54,775 nt of DNA from Balneicella halophila (GCF_003096835.1 NZ_QENZ01000006.1:1-54775); one strand, 5' to 3'; positions 1 through 8,871 are shown, counted from the stretch's first letter. The notes: generated from the sequence alone by a model not told the origin. Numbers and translations are program-made.

Positions 1-46
1 AGCGCCGATGGTACTGCAGCAATGTGGGAGAGTAGGACGACGCCCT
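1..46 (+). rRNA. rrf: 5S ribosomal RNA, 3' end only
   Basis: The first ~46 bases match the 3' half of bacterial 5S rRNA: a GCCGATGGTACTGC segment followed by GGGAGAGTAGG and the GACGCC end of the closing helix. The 5' part lies outside the window. A strong terminator follows within 10 bases, so this is probably the end of an rRNA operon. The exact mature 3' end is uncertain by a few bases. Confidence 0.85.
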
Positions 47-52
47 ATTTTC

Positions 53-95
53 AGCGAGGCTAATTCCAATTAGGAGTTAGCCTCGCTTTGTTTTT
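53..95 (+). terminator. rRNA operon terminator
   Basis: An 11-bp perfect stem (AGCGAGGCTAA at 53-63 pairing with TTAGCCTCGCT at 77-87) is followed by a T-rich tract. It directly follows the 5S rRNA end. Confidence 0.85.
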
Positions 96-231
96 ATACA
101 AATACCGAAATATGTAGGTTTTACAACACAGTTTTATTATCATTTTTTGTACAGTAGATAAGTTTTATTTACTATCTTCGTGTCCGTTTTGAGAATGGTA
201 TATTTAGTTGTATTTTATTTATAATAATGTA

Positions 232-2451
232 ATGAAAACATTTAAAAAAGGGAAGTGGAATACTTCAATTGATGTTAGAGATTTTGTGTTCAATAACGTA
301 ACTCCTTATGATGGAGACGCTAATTTTCTTAGTGAGGCTACAGATAGAACCAAGAAGCTTTGGGATATATGTCTAAATGCTATAAAAGAAGAGCGCGCAA
401 ACGGTGGAGTACGATCTATTGATACTGAAACAGTTTCTTTAATTACTAGTTTCGATGCAGGCTACATTGATAAAGACTTGGAGCTTATTGTTGGTTTGCA
501 AACTGATGAATTATTGCGTAGAGCAATGAAGCCTTATGGAGGAATAAAGGTTGTTGAAAAAGCCTGTCAAGAACATGGATTAGAAGTTTCAGATAGAGTA
601 AAAGACATCTTCAACAATTATGCAAAGACACATAATGATGGTGTTTTTGATGTATACACTGATGAAATAAGAAAATTCCGTTCATTGGGTTTTCTAACTG
701 GATTACCAGATAACTACGCTAGAGGACGTATTATCGGTGATTATAGACGTTTAGCTCTATATGGAATTGATAAACTTGTTGAAGCAAAGAAAGAAGACTT
801 AGCAAAGCTTTTAGGGCCTATGACTGATGAGCGTATTCGTTTACGTGAAGAGGTTCAGGAACAAATTAAAGCTTTAAAAGAAATAAAAGTTTTAGGTGAT
901 AAATATGGCTTAGATCTTTCTAAGCCCGCAGAAAGTGCTCAAGAAGCGGTACAATGGGTATATATGGCTTACTTGGCAGCAGTGAAAGAGCAAGATGGTG
1001 CAGCTATGTCATTAGGTAATGTGTCTTCTTTCCTTGATATTTATATAGAATACGACCTTAATGAAGGTAAAATAAGTGAAGAGTTTGCTCAAGAGTTAAT
1101 AGATCAGTTTGTGATGAAGTTGCGCGTAGTTCGTCATCTTCGCATGAATGCTTATGATGAGATTTTTGCAGGTGATCCTACTTGGGTAACAGAGTCAATT
1201 GGTGGTCGCTTAATGGATGGTCGTCATAAAGTAACGAAAACTTCATTCCGATTTCTACAAACGCTTTATAACTTAGGTCCATCACCCGAACCTAATATGA
1301 CTGTACTTTGGTCAAGTACTTTACCTGAAGGATTTAAAGAGTTTTGCTCTAAAGTGTCTATAGACACTTCATCTATTCAATATGAAAATGATGAGTTGAT
1401 GCGTGAAAGCAGAAAATCTGATGATTATGGTATCGCTTGTTGTGTTTCTTATCAAGAGATTGGTAAGCAGATTCAATTTTTTGGTGCACGATGCAATCTG
1501 GCTAAAACTCTTCTATTGGCAATTAACGAAGGTCGTTGTGAGATGACTGGTAAGAAAATTATTGATGGAATTCCTGCTCTGAAGAGTGATGTGTTAGATT
1601 ATGACGAAGTGATGGCTAATTATAAACTGTGTATGAAAGAGATGGCACGAGTTTATAATGAATCTATGAACATCATTCATTATATGCACGATAAGTACTA
1701 TTATGAAAAAGCTCAAATGGCTTTCATAGACACTGATCATCAAATCAACTTAGCGTATGGTGTTGCAGGACTTTCAATAGTTGCCGATTCTTTATCAGCA
1801 ATAAAAAATGCTAAAGTTACAGTTGTTCGAAATGAGATGGGAGTTTCTGATACTTTTAATATTGAAGGTGAATTTCCTTGCTATGGAAATGATGATGATA
1901 GAGTTGATTACTTTGCTGTAGAAGTACCTCGTTACTTTAATGAGCAATTGTCTAAACATCCTGTTTATAAAAATGCTGAACCTACACTTTCGATATTAAC
2001 CATCACCTCTAATGTTGTTTACGGACATAAAACCGGAGCTACTCCAGATGGTCGAGCAAAAGGAATTCCATTTGCACCAGGTGCCAATCCAATGCACGGA
2101 AGGGATACTAAAGGAGCGATTGCTTCGTTGAGTTCAGTAGCTAAATTAGATTATACTGCATCTCAAGATGGTATTTCAAATACATTCTCTATAGTACCAA
2201 AATCATTAGGTCCTAACGAGGAAGAGAGAATTGAAAACTTATCTACGTTATTGGATGCATATTTTGGTAAGGGAGCACATCATCTAAATGTAAACGTATT
2301 GAACAGAGAGCTTCTAGAAGATGCTATGAAACGTCCTGAAGAATATCCTCAATTAACAATAAGGGTTTCAGGATATGCAGTTAATTTTGTAAGACTGACT
2401 AAGGAGCAACAAATGGAAGTTATCTCTAGAAGCTTCTTTGATAGTATGTAA
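232..2451 (+). CDS. pflB: Formate C-acetyltransferase (pyruvate formate-lyase)
   Basis: This glycyl-radical enzyme splits pyruvate plus CoA into acetyl-CoA and formate without oxygen. The adjacent active-site cysteines (ACCVS) are residues 403-404. The glycyl-radical loop (RVSGYA) has its Gly at residue 714, close to the C-terminus as expected. The length of 739 residues is normal for the family. The frame is open from an ATG at 208, but the ATG at 232 gives MKTFKKGKW, the usual N-terminus, so I chose it. The activating enzyme pflA and the channel focA follow, making a complete formate-producing set. A hairpin separates pflB from pflA and may lower downstream expression. Confidence 0.96.
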   Translation: MKTFKKGKWNTSIDVRDFVFNNVTPYDGDANFLSEATDRTKKLWDICLNAIKEERANGGVRSIDTETVSLITSFDAGYIDKDLELIVGLQTDELLRRAMKPYGGIKVVEKACQEHGLEVSDRVKDIFNNYAKTHNDGVFDVYTDEIRKFRSLGFLTGLPDNYARGRIIGDYRRLALYGIDKLVEAKKEDLAKLLGPMTDERIRLREEVQEQIKALKEIKVLGDKYGLDLSKPAESAQEAVQWVYMAYLAAVKEQDGAAMSLGNVSSFLDIYIEYDLNEGKISEEFAQELIDQFVMKLRVVRHLRMNAYDEIFAGDPTWVTESIGGRLMDGRHKVTKTSFRFLQTLYNLGPSPEPNMTVLWSSTLPEGFKEFCSKVSIDTSSIQYENDELMRESRKSDDYGIACCVSYQEIGKQIQFFGARCNLAKTLLLAINEGRCEMTGKKIIDGIPALKSDVLDYDEVMANYKLCMKEMARVYNESMNIIHYMHDKYYYEKAQMAFIDTDHQINLAYGVAGLSIVADSLSAIKNAKVTVVRNEMGVSDTFNIEGEFPCYGNDDDRVDYFAVEVPRYFNEQLSKHPVYKNAEPTLSILTITSNVVYGHKTGATPDGRAKGIPFAPGANPMHGRDTKGAIASLSSVAKLDYTASQDGISNTFSIVPKSLGPNEEERIENLSTLLDAYFGKGAHHLNVNVLNRELLEDAMKRPEEYPQLTIRVSGYAVNFVRLTKEQQMEVISRSFFDSM

Positions 2452-2484
2452 AAAATATCTTTATAAGATTATTATATTTAAAAA

Positions 2485-2526
2485 AAAACTTGCTTGCTTT
2501 CATTACTTGAATGTGAGCAAGTTTTT
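2485..2526 (+). terminator. Hairpin between pflB and pflA (terminator or attenuator)
   Basis: A stem of AAAACTTGCT (2485-2494) with AGCAAGTTTT (2516-2525) has an inner CATT/AATG helix and a short T run. It ends about 14 bases before the pflA start, so it probably acts as a partial terminator. Confidence 0.65.
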
Positions 2527-2539
2527 ATGATTTTTAATT

Positions 2540-3265
2540 ATGCTAAGAGTACATTCTATAGAATCACTAGGCACCTATGATGGTCCAGGTATCAGATTAA
2601 TTGTTTTTCTGCAAGGATGTAATTTTAAGTGTAGCTACTGTGCCAATGTTGATACTATACCTTTAGTAGGTGGTGATTTAATGCAAATAGAAGATATAGT
2701 AGCCATGGCTATCAACCAAAAACCATTTTTCGGGAAAAAGGGTGGTGTTACTATTTCCGGAGGAGAACCGCTATTGCAAGCAAAAGAACTCATTCCTCTC
2801 TTCAAACGCTTAAGAGAAGAAAATATCAATACATGTATAGATACAAATGGCAGTGTTTTCAATGACTCCGTAAAAGAACTCTTAGAATATACAGATCTTG
2901 TGCTACTGGATATTAAACATATCAATGAGAAAGATCATGTAAAGATTACAAGTAAGAAAAATCAGCCAACTCTAGAATTAGCTGAATATTTAAAATCTAA
3001 GGGTAAAAGAACTTGGCTTAGATACGTACTGGTGCCAACATTAACTGATAATGAAGAGGATTTGAATAAACTTGGTAAGCATTTTGAAAATTTTTCGAAT
3101 ATTGAAAAATTAGAAATACAGCCTTATCATAGCTTAGGTGTGCATAAATATGAACATATGGGATTGAACTACACGTTGAAGGATATCAAGAAAAATACAC
3201 CTGAGCAATTAAATAAAGCACAAAATATATTGGAACAATATTTTAAAAATATTATTGTAAACTAA
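2540..3265 (+). CDS. pflA: Pyruvate formate-lyase activating enzyme
   Basis: This radical SAM enzyme abstracts a hydrogen from the PflB glycine to create the glycyl radical. The 4Fe-4S motif CNFKCSYC uses Cys27, Cys31 and Cys34. A Gly-rich SAM-binding segment (TISGGEPLL) follows near residue 77. The N-terminus (VHSIESLGTYDGPGIR) is typical of PflA, and 241 residues is the usual size. It sits between pflB and focA, five bases before focA. The spacing suggests co-transcription with focA, with some readthrough from pflB. Confidence 0.96.
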   Translation: MLRVHSIESLGTYDGPGIRLIVFLQGCNFKCSYCANVDTIPLVGGDLMQIEDIVAMAINQKPFFGKKGGVTISGGEPLLQAKELIPLFKRLREENINTCIDTNGSVFNDSVKELLEYTDLVLLDIKHINEKDHVKITSKKNQPTLELAEYLKSKGKRTWLRYVLVPTLTDNEEDLNKLGKHFENFSNIEKLEIQPYHSLGVHKYEHMGLNYTLKDIKKNTPEQLNKAQNILEQYFKNIIVN

Positions 3266-3270
3266 AAAAT

Positions 3271-4053
3271 ATGAATTTTTATAATTCAAAAGAAATAGTA
3301 CAACAAGTCAACCAAGTTGCTACATCCAAAGCAAATACTCATTGGAGGAAGACATTTGTAGCCTCCTTGCTTGCAGGGGGATATATTGCCATGGGTAGTT
3401 TCTTGGCTCTAATGATTGGCGGAGCGATACCAGAGATTGCACAAACGAACCCAGGTTTACAAAAGCTAGTTTTCGGAGGCGTTTTCCCTCTGGGACTTAT
3501 TCTAGTAGCTGTAGCCGGTGCAGACTTATTTACTGGAAATACCGCCTATTTTGTTCCTTCTGTGTTCTCTAAAAGAATGTCTTTCAAAGTACCTCTAAAG
3601 AACTGGGGCATTGTTTACATTGGTAATTTCATAGGTTCATTAGTCGTTGCCTGGCTATTTGCTTATTATACGGGAATGCTGAAAGATTCCATTACTTTAG
3701 AATCTACAATTGCTATTGGTGAAAAAAAAGTAGCTTATCCATTTATGGTTACGCTGGTAAAAGGAATTGTTTGTAATTGGATGGTTGCTTTGGCTATGTG
3801 GATGGCTTTTGCATCAAAGGACGTTGTAAGTAAAATCGTGGCAATATGGTTTCCAATTATGGCTTTTGTTGCTATGGGCTTTGAACACTGTGTTGCCAAT
3901 ATGTTTTTTATTCCTACTGCGATTTTTTATGGAGCAGATATCACTTGGACACAGTTTTTTATTGACAATTTAATTCCTGTAACTATCGGAAATATTATAG
4001 GTGGAGCCTTTTTTGTAGGTACTGCTTACTGGTATTTGTATGATAAAGAATAA
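3271..4053 (+). CDS. focA: Formate/nitrite channel family protein (FocA-like)
   Basis: This is a member of the FNT family, pentameric inner-membrane channels for formate and related small anions. The 260-residue protein has about six hydrophobic helices. Family signatures are visible: GADLFTGN in the first half, and GFEHCVANMFF, which carries the conserved central-pore histidine, in the second. It begins five bases after pflA, which supports formate as the substrate over nitrite. A weak hairpin (TTCCTA/TAGGAA near 4070-4086) follows without a T tract. Confidence 0.92.
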   Translation: MNFYNSKEIVQQVNQVATSKANTHWRKTFVASLLAGGYIAMGSFLALMIGGAIPEIAQTNPGLQKLVFGGVFPLGLILVAVAGADLFTGNTAYFVPSVFSKRMSFKVPLKNWGIVYIGNFIGSLVVAWLFAYYTGMLKDSITLESTIAIGEKKVAYPFMVTLVKGIVCNWMVALAMWMAFASKDVVSKIVAIWFPIMAFVAMGFEHCVANMFFIPTAIFYGADITWTQFFIDNLIPVTIGNIIGGAFFVGTAYWYLYDKE

Positions 4054-4107
4054 AGCATATCATACTTTTTTCCTACTTTTAGGAAAGATATTGTAAAAGC
4101 GCTTGAT

Positions 4108-5112
4108 ATGGATTATTTTGAATCAAACTATGATTTCATACCATTAGAAGGTTATGAAGATTTTGAAGCTACTACTCAGTTAATTATTAAAGAACTGCTT
4201 AATAGAGATATTGAGTTTGAAGTCTTGAGTACTGCTCAGAATTTAATTGTAGTTTATCATGAAAATAAAGAATTTATCATTAAAGAAGGTACTATTTCTG
4301 ATGCAAACTCACTGATATCCTTTTGGATTTCAAATGATAAATGGTTAACAAAGTTATTTTTAAAAAGGGCTGGAGTAAATGTAGCTGAAGGACAGCTAAT
4401 AACTGACGAAAAATCTTTTGATAATTGTTCAATCGAATTTCCAGTTGTGGTAAAACCTAAAGATACTGACCACGGAATTGGTATTACAACTAATATTACA
4501 GACAAGGAGTCTTTTGAAAGAGCTGTTGCTAAAGCATTTCAATATGCTAATCAAGTTATTGTTGAAAGATATTTCACAGGAAGAGAATACCGCTTTTTAG
4601 TTGTTGAAAATGTGGTGAGGGCTGTTGCATATCGTATACCAGCTAATGTCGTAGGAGATGGTGAAAAGAACATTGGCGAACTTATAAAACAGAAAAATAA
4701 AAATAGAGGAAACGACTATCGCACTCCATTATTAAAATTAGAGGTTGATGATGAAGTGGAACGAGTACTGAAATCACAAAATTTGAATTTACATTCTATT
4801 CCTGATAAAAATACACTTGTTTCACTTCGAAATAATTCAAATCTAAGTACAGGAGGGGACAGTATTGACGTCACTGATGAAATGTCAGATTTCTATAAAG
4901 AGATTGCTGTTAAAGCAACTCAAGCTTCTGGTTTGAAAATAGCAGGAGTAGATATTATTATACAGAATATAGACGCAGAACCTTCTAAAACGAATCATAT
5001 TGTTGTGGAATTGAATGCACCCGCGATGCTCTCTATGCATTCCTATCCTTACAAAGGGAAAAATAGACAAGTAGAAAAATACGTGTTGGATGCAATCCTA
5101 AATTCAAAATAG
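4108..5112 (+). CDS. ATP-grasp glutathione synthetase, free-standing GshF-type domain
   Basis: This 334-residue ATP-grasp ligase resembles the C-terminal half of the bifunctional GshF (GshAB) enzyme, not classical GshB. Recognisable blocks are VVVKPKDTDHGIGI (ATP-binding lysine and loop), VERYFTGREYRF, RIPANVVGDGE, STGGDSIDVTDEM, and a metal-binding end (GVDIII and VELNAPAML). The expected reaction joins gamma-glutamylcysteine and glycine using ATP. The next gene, 44 bases downstream, is a glutamate-cysteine ligase, so the pair could make glutathione. Cyanophycin synthetase shares this fold, but the neighbour argues against that. The substrate is inferred from homology and context. Confidence 0.82.
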   Translation: MDYFESNYDFIPLEGYEDFEATTQLIIKELLNRDIEFEVLSTAQNLIVVYHENKEFIIKEGTISDANSLISFWISNDKWLTKLFLKRAGVNVAEGQLITDEKSFDNCSIEFPVVVKPKDTDHGIGITTNITDKESFERAVAKAFQYANQVIVERYFTGREYRFLVVENVVRAVAYRIPANVVGDGEKNIGELIKQKNKNRGNDYRTPLLKLEVDDEVERVLKSQNLNLHSIPDKNTLVSLRNNSNLSTGGDSIDVTDEMSDFYKEIAVKATQASGLKIAGVDIIIQNIDAEPSKTNHIVVELNAPAMLSMHSYPYKGKNRQVEKYVLDAILNSK

Positions 5113-5156
5113 TCGGTTAGGAATAATCTTTGTTATGTACGATAGAAAAGAAGTTA

Positions 5157-6488
5157 ATGAGCATATTGTCTAAAGAACAGTTGGTTTCCTACTTTGAAGA
5201 AGGGTGTACTCCAAAAGAAGCGTGGAAGGTTGGTGTAGAACACGAGAAGTTTTTATTTTATAAAGACAATCTTAAACGAGTTCAATATTATGGTGAGGAT
5301 GGCATTGAGATGTTGTTGAAGAAGTTTATTGAAAATGGATGGAAAGGTAAATATGAAATGGGTAATTTGCTGTCTGTTTCTAAAGGCAATAGTAATATTA
5401 CCCTAGAGCCTGGAGGACAGTTTGAGTTATCCGGAGCACCATTGACGACTGTTCATGATATTTCTCAGGAAACAAGGTCGCATTTTACCGAATTGAGCCA
5501 ACTAGCATCATCGCTCAATATGCAACCACTATGCTTAGGTTTTGATCCTATTTCTACAAGAGATGATATTTCATGGATTCCTAAGCAACGCTACAATATT
5601 ATGAGAAAACATATGGCTAACAAGGATATTCATGGATTGGATATGATGGGTCGTACTGCAACTATCCAAGTCAATCTGGATTATTCTAGTGAAGAGGATA
5701 TGCGTAAAAAAATGTACGTAGGTCAGTTCTTACAGCCACTTGTTATGGCACTCTTTGCCAATTCCCCATTTGTCGAAGGAAAAGATAGTAGATTTTATTC
5801 CTATCGATCGCACGTATGGAACTACACAGATATAGATCGTTGTGGATGTTTACCATTTGTGTTAGAGAAAGATTTTTCGTTTGAACGCTGGGTTGATTAT
5901 TTACTTCAAGTCCCCATGCTTTTTGTTACAAAAGATGATGTAACACAGCCAATTGACATGATGACTTTTGATGAATTTAGAAAAGGAAAATCTAAATTTG
6001 ATCCGACTATGGAAGACTGGGAAACGCATATCTCTACCGTTTTCCCTGATATTAGATTAAAGCGGTATATTGAAATGCGTGGTGCCGACGGTGGATGTTC
6101 TTGTTTTGTTACTGCCTTAGCTGCGTTTTGGGTGGGTTTATTGTATGATGAGGATGCTTTGGAAGAAATATATCAATATGTTAACGGTTTTGCCAATGAG
6201 GAATTTTTAGAATTGAGAGATTTAGTCGCTAAGAAAGCAATTCATTCAAAAATTAAAGGCAATTTACTTATTGAGGTTGCGAAACTTGTATTGGCAATTT
6301 CAAAAAGAGGATTAACCAATAGAGCAAAACAATTGAATATTGAGAGCGAGGCAGTATATTTAAAACCTTTGGAAGAAATAGTTGACACAGCGAAGACTCG
6401 TGCACAAGTACTTGTAGAGCAATTCAATAGCACTTGGAAGAATAATATTCAAAAAGTGTTTGACTCTTGCCAATGTAAGATGATATAA
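5157..6488 (+). CDS. gshA: Glutamate-cysteine ligase (GCS2 / plant-type GshA)
   Basis: This enzyme makes gamma-glutamylcysteine from glutamate, cysteine and ATP, the first step of glutathione synthesis. It belongs to the GCS2 family found in plants and many bacteria: the VGVEHEKFL block lies near the N-terminus, EPGGQFELSGAPL near residue 85, and IEMRGADGG in the second half. The open frame begins at a TTG at 5130, but the ATG at 5157, preceded by an A/G-rich stretch, gives the usual MSILSKEQLVSYF start. The result is 443 residues. The upstream ATP-grasp gene would provide the second step. A tRNA-Arg promoter follows directly. Confidence 0.9.
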   Translation: MSILSKEQLVSYFEEGCTPKEAWKVGVEHEKFLFYKDNLKRVQYYGEDGIEMLLKKFIENGWKGKYEMGNLLSVSKGNSNITLEPGGQFELSGAPLTTVHDISQETRSHFTELSQLASSLNMQPLCLGFDPISTRDDISWIPKQRYNIMRKHMANKDIHGLDMMGRTATIQVNLDYSSEEDMRKKMYVGQFLQPLVMALFANSPFVEGKDSRFYSYRSHVWNYTDIDRCGCLPFVLEKDFSFERWVDYLLQVPMLFVTKDDVTQPIDMMTFDEFRKGKSKFDPTMEDWETHISTVFPDIRLKRYIEMRGADGGCSCFVTALAAFWVGLLYDEDALEEIYQYVNGFANEEFLELRDLVAKKAIHSKIKGNLLIEVAKLVLAISKRGLTNRAKQLNIESEAVYLKPLEEIVDTAKTRAQVLVEQFNSTWKNNIQKVFDSCQCKMI

Positions 6489-6513
6489 ATAATTTTGAGA
6501 TTTTTCGCTCAGA

Positions 6514-6547
6514 TTTTCTGTAAAAAACGATAGTTTTATTATCTTTG
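6514..6547 (+). promoter_or_regulatory. Promoter of tRNA-Arg (Bacteroidota type)
   Basis: A perfect -7 element TATCTTTG (6540-6547) lies 24 bases before the tRNA. A T-rich -33-like TTTTCTG (6514-6520) sits 19 bases upstream of it. Both match the TTTG/TAnnTTTG pattern of the phylum. Confidence 0.7.
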
Positions 6548-6570
6548 CAGTCGCATTTATAAAAGAATGG

Positions 6571-6645
6571 GGTCCAGTAGCTCAGTTGGATTAGAGCAGC
6601 AGCCTTCTAAGCTGCGGGTCACAGGTTCGAGCCCTGTCTGGATCA
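6571..6645 (+). tRNA. tRNA-Arg (anticodon TCT)
   Basis: The cloverleaf can be read directly. The acceptor strands are GGTCCAG and CTGGATC, the D-loop is AGCTCAGTTGG, and the anticodon loop is CTTCTAA with anticodon TCT. The T-arm contains GGTTCGA. The CCA end is not encoded. A terminator follows at once. Confidence 0.95.
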
Positions 6646-6648
6646 CTC

Positions 6649-6686
6649 AAAAAGCCGTATCAATTTAAGGATACGGCTTTTTATTT
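6649..6686 (+). terminator. Terminator after tRNA-Arg
   Basis: A 13-bp stem (AAAAAGCCGTATC at 6649-6661 with GATACGGCTTTTT at 6670-6682) has an 8-base loop and ends in T-rich sequence. Confidence 0.88.
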
Positions 6687-6759
6687 ATCCAAAGTTTTGA
6701 AGAATGAATGTTGATAGGGTAGTTATTCAAATAATTACCTGGTATTTTATTTGATAATT

Positions 6760-6802
6760 TTTTTACACCTTTAAAGACCGTTTAACTTTAGAGGTGTAAA
6801 AA
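6760..6802. repeat. Long inverted repeat before the deletion scar
   Basis: TTTTTACACCTTTAAAG (6760-6776) pairs with CTTTAGAGGTGTAAAAA (6786-6802), 17 bp with one G-T pair, around a 9-base loop. It ends at the ATG of the cas6-like fragment. It could be a terminator-like hairpin or a leftover of the element that lay here. Confidence 0.65.
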
Positions 6803-6865
6803 ATGCGTATTAAATTGACTATCGATCATCTACCTAATCAAAAAATCCCCATTAATTATCAATAC
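6803..6865 (+). pseudogene. Possible cas6 5' remnant (about 21 codons)
   Basis: An ATG at 6803 opens a frame reading [12 protein letters not shown], then QKIPINYQY, before it runs into thiG sequence in another frame and stops at a TGA. A start of this kind (MR-K-L-T-, then PINYQY about 17 residues in) is typical of CRISPR-associated Cas6 endoribonucleases. I call it a remnant created by a deletion whose junction lies near 6861-6866. The fragment is short, so the assignment is tentative. No CRISPR array or other cas gene is seen in the window. Confidence 0.45.
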
Positions 6866-7013
6866 AGCCATTGCAGTGGCTTCTGATCCTGTAGCTATGG
6901 CTAAGGCGTTTGAGCAAGCCGTAATCGCTGGTAGAACAGCCTTTATTGCCCAATTAGCACCCGTGAGAGAGAAAGCAGAAGCAAGTAGTCCACTAACTTC
7001 ATTCTTAAAATAA
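6861..7013 (+). pseudogene. thiG: thiG 3' remnant (last 50 codons of thiazole synthase)
   Basis: The frame from 6861 reads [17 protein letters not shown], and after further sequence ends in SSPLTSFLK-stop. This matches the C-terminus of ThiG, the thiazole synthase of thiamine synthesis, whose proteins end in a similar NTAIA-VA-DP-AMA block and SSPL-GFL tail. The first ~200 residues, including the catalytic lysine, are missing, and there is no start of its own. thiH begins 6 bases after the stop, as in an intact thiGH operon. The truncation therefore came from a deletion of the upstream part of the operon. Confidence 0.85.
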
Positions 7014-7019
7014 CGAATT

Positions 7020-8135
7020 ATGGAAACATTTTCAGCAATTCATAAAGAATATGATTGGGAAGGGGAGCGAAAGCGAATCTATGCTAAAACGGAAGCAGAT
7101 GTGCTTACTGCACTTGCCAAAAAAAGAAAGAATTTAGATGATTTTCAAGCTTTAATTTCTCCCGCAGAACAGCCTTATTTGGAAGCTATGGCACAGCAAA
7201 GTGCTCTTTTGACCAAAAAACGCTTTGGGAATACGGTGCAGATTTATGCTCCGATGTATTTGAGTAATATTTGTACAAACCAATGTACTTATTGCGGTTT
7301 TAGTATTCAAAATAAAATTCCTCGTAAGATTTTATCCGAAGAAGAAGTTCGTATAGAGATGGAATACTTAAAGGCGAAAGGTTACGAACATATTTTATTG
7401 GTGACGGGAGAGGCAAATAAAATAGCGGGAGTAGATTATCTGGAGAAAACGATAGAAATAGCAAGAGCGTTATTTGCTAATGTAAGTATCGAAGTGCAAC
7501 CCTTGGAGACCAATGAATATAAAAGATTGGTCGATGCGGGTTTGTATGCCGTGATGGTGTATCAAGAGACCTATAATAAACACGAATATCCTAAGTATCA
7601 TTTGCGAGGCAAGAAAAGTGATTTTCATTATCGTTTGGAAGCTCCTGATAGAATGGGAATGGCTGGAATGCACAAAATAGGATTGGGAGCTTTGTTTGGC
7701 TTGGAAGATTGGCGAGCAGACAGTTTTTTTACCGCTTTGCATTTTAAATATTTACAGAAAAAATATTGGCAGACGAAGTTCTCGATGTCTTTTCCACGGT
7801 TGAGACCTCACGAAGGCGATGTGCAACCAAAGGTAGAAATGATGGATGCTGATTTAGTTCAGTTGATTTGTGCTTATCGTTTGCTGGACGAAGATTTGGA
7901 ACTATCTATTTCAACACGCGAGAGTGCAGATTTTAGAAATCACATCGTGCAGATGGGCGTTACGACTTTTAGTGCCGAATCTCGTACAAATCCTGGAGGC
8001 TATGCCGTAGCACCGGAGTCGCTAGAACAATTTTCTATAAATGATACACGTACAACTGCTGAGGTTAAGGAAACCTTGAAAACGCTTGGTAAAGAAGTCG
8101 TTTGGAAAGACTGGGAACATTTTCAACGTTGGTAA
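7020..8135 (+). CDS. thiH: 2-iminoacetate synthase (tyrosine lyase)
   Basis: This radical SAM enzyme cleaves tyrosine to dehydroglycine (2-iminoacetate) and p-cresol, feeding thiazole formation by ThiG. The iron-sulfur motif is Cys85-xxx-Cys89-xx-Cys92 (CTNQCTYCGF). Later blocks SFPRLRPHEGD and STRESADFRN, and the YAVAPESLEQFSI tail, are typical of ThiH. At 371 residues it is full length and looks intact. Its partner thiG just upstream is reduced to a fragment, so ThiH is useful only if another thiG exists elsewhere. A ThiF-like gene follows 3 bases downstream. Confidence 0.93.
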   Translation: METFSAIHKEYDWEGERKRIYAKTEADVLTALAKKRKNLDDFQALISPAEQPYLEAMAQQSALLTKKRFGNTVQIYAPMYLSNICTNQCTYCGFSIQNKIPRKILSEEEVRIEMEYLKAKGYEHILLVTGEANKIAGVDYLEKTIEIARALFANVSIEVQPLETNEYKRLVDAGLYAVMVYQETYNKHEYPKYHLRGKKSDFHYRLEAPDRMGMAGMHKIGLGALFGLEDWRADSFFTALHFKYLQKKYWQTKFSMSFPRLRPHEGDVQPKVEMMDADLVQLICAYRLLDEDLELSISTRESADFRNHIVQMGVTTFSAESRTNPGGYAVAPESLEQFSINDTRTTAEVKETLKTLGKEVVWKDWEHFQRW

Positions 8136-8138
8136 GTT

Positions 8139-8843
8139 ATGACAGTAGTAGAAAAAGAACGCTATTCTCGACAGATAGTGCTCTCTGAAATAGGAGAACA
8201 ATGGCAACTAAAATTGAAAAATGCTAAAGTTTTAGTTATAGGAGCAGGGGGATTAGGATGTCCTGTTTTGCAATACATAGTTGGTGCAGGAGTAGGAATT
8301 GTCGGCATTGTGGATAATGATGTAGTAAGTTTGAGCAATCTACCTCGGCAGATTCTTTACGGAAGCGATGATATCGGAAAACCAAAAGTGGAGGTTGCTA
8401 CAAAAAAACTCAAAGCCAATAATCCAAATTGTAAAATAATACCCTACATTGGTTTATTGAATGAAGAAAATGCAGATAAGCTTTTTTTTAAATACGATAT
8501 GATTGTCGATTGTACTGATAATTTTACTGCAAGATATTTAATTGATAAAACCGCATTAAAGCATAAAAAGATTTGGATTTATGGCTCTATTTTAGAATAT
8601 GCTGGACAAGTTAGTGTGTTTGCCGGAGCAAAAGGGCAATCGTACCGAGCCTTGTTTCCGGAGGAAGATGGCGTAAGACCTTCGGCAAGCAACTATGGAG
8701 TGTTAGGGGTTTTGCCAGGAATTATTGGTTGCTTACAGGCAAATGAAGTCTTGAAATGGATATTAGGATCAGAGAATAGTCTCTCAGGCAAATTGCTTAC
8801 TTATAATTTGAGAACGAATCAACAGCAAATTTTTGAGATATAA
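8139..8843 (+). CDS. thiF: ThiF/MoeB/HesA-family adenylyltransferase without zinc-site cysteines
   Basis: This is an E1-like enzyme expected to adenylate the C-terminus of a sulfur carrier such as ThiS. The Rossmann ATP site (VIGAGGLGCPVLQYI) lies near residues 32-46. It is followed by DNDVVSLSNLPRQILY and DCTDNFTARYLID. The second half departs from the family: where ThiF and MoeB have CYRCLFP this protein has SYRALFP, the Cys before GV(L/V)G is replaced (PSASNYGVLG), and there is no C-terminal CxxC. The zinc site and the ThiF active-site cysteine are therefore absent. It may only adenylate, or it may be decaying with the thi operon. Confidence 0.8.
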   Translation: MTVVEKERYSRQIVLSEIGEQWQLKLKNAKVLVIGAGGLGCPVLQYIVGAGVGIVGIVDNDVVSLSNLPRQILYGSDDIGKPKVEVATKKLKANNPNCKIIPYIGLLNEENADKLFFKYDMIVDCTDNFTARYLIDKTALKHKKIWIYGSILEYAGQVSVFAGAKGQSYRALFPEEDGVRPSASNYGVLGVLPGIIGCLQANEVLKWILGSENSLSGKLLTYNLRTNQQQIFEI

Positions 8844-8871
8844 ATACATTGATTTTACTCAATTAAAGACA

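Noticed and set aside
6690-7020. CRISPR array or TPP riboswitch near the thi/cas6 scar
   Set aside because: No direct repeats with unique spacers and no thi-box (CTGAGA with ACCTGA) are present; the upstream control region appears to have been lost.
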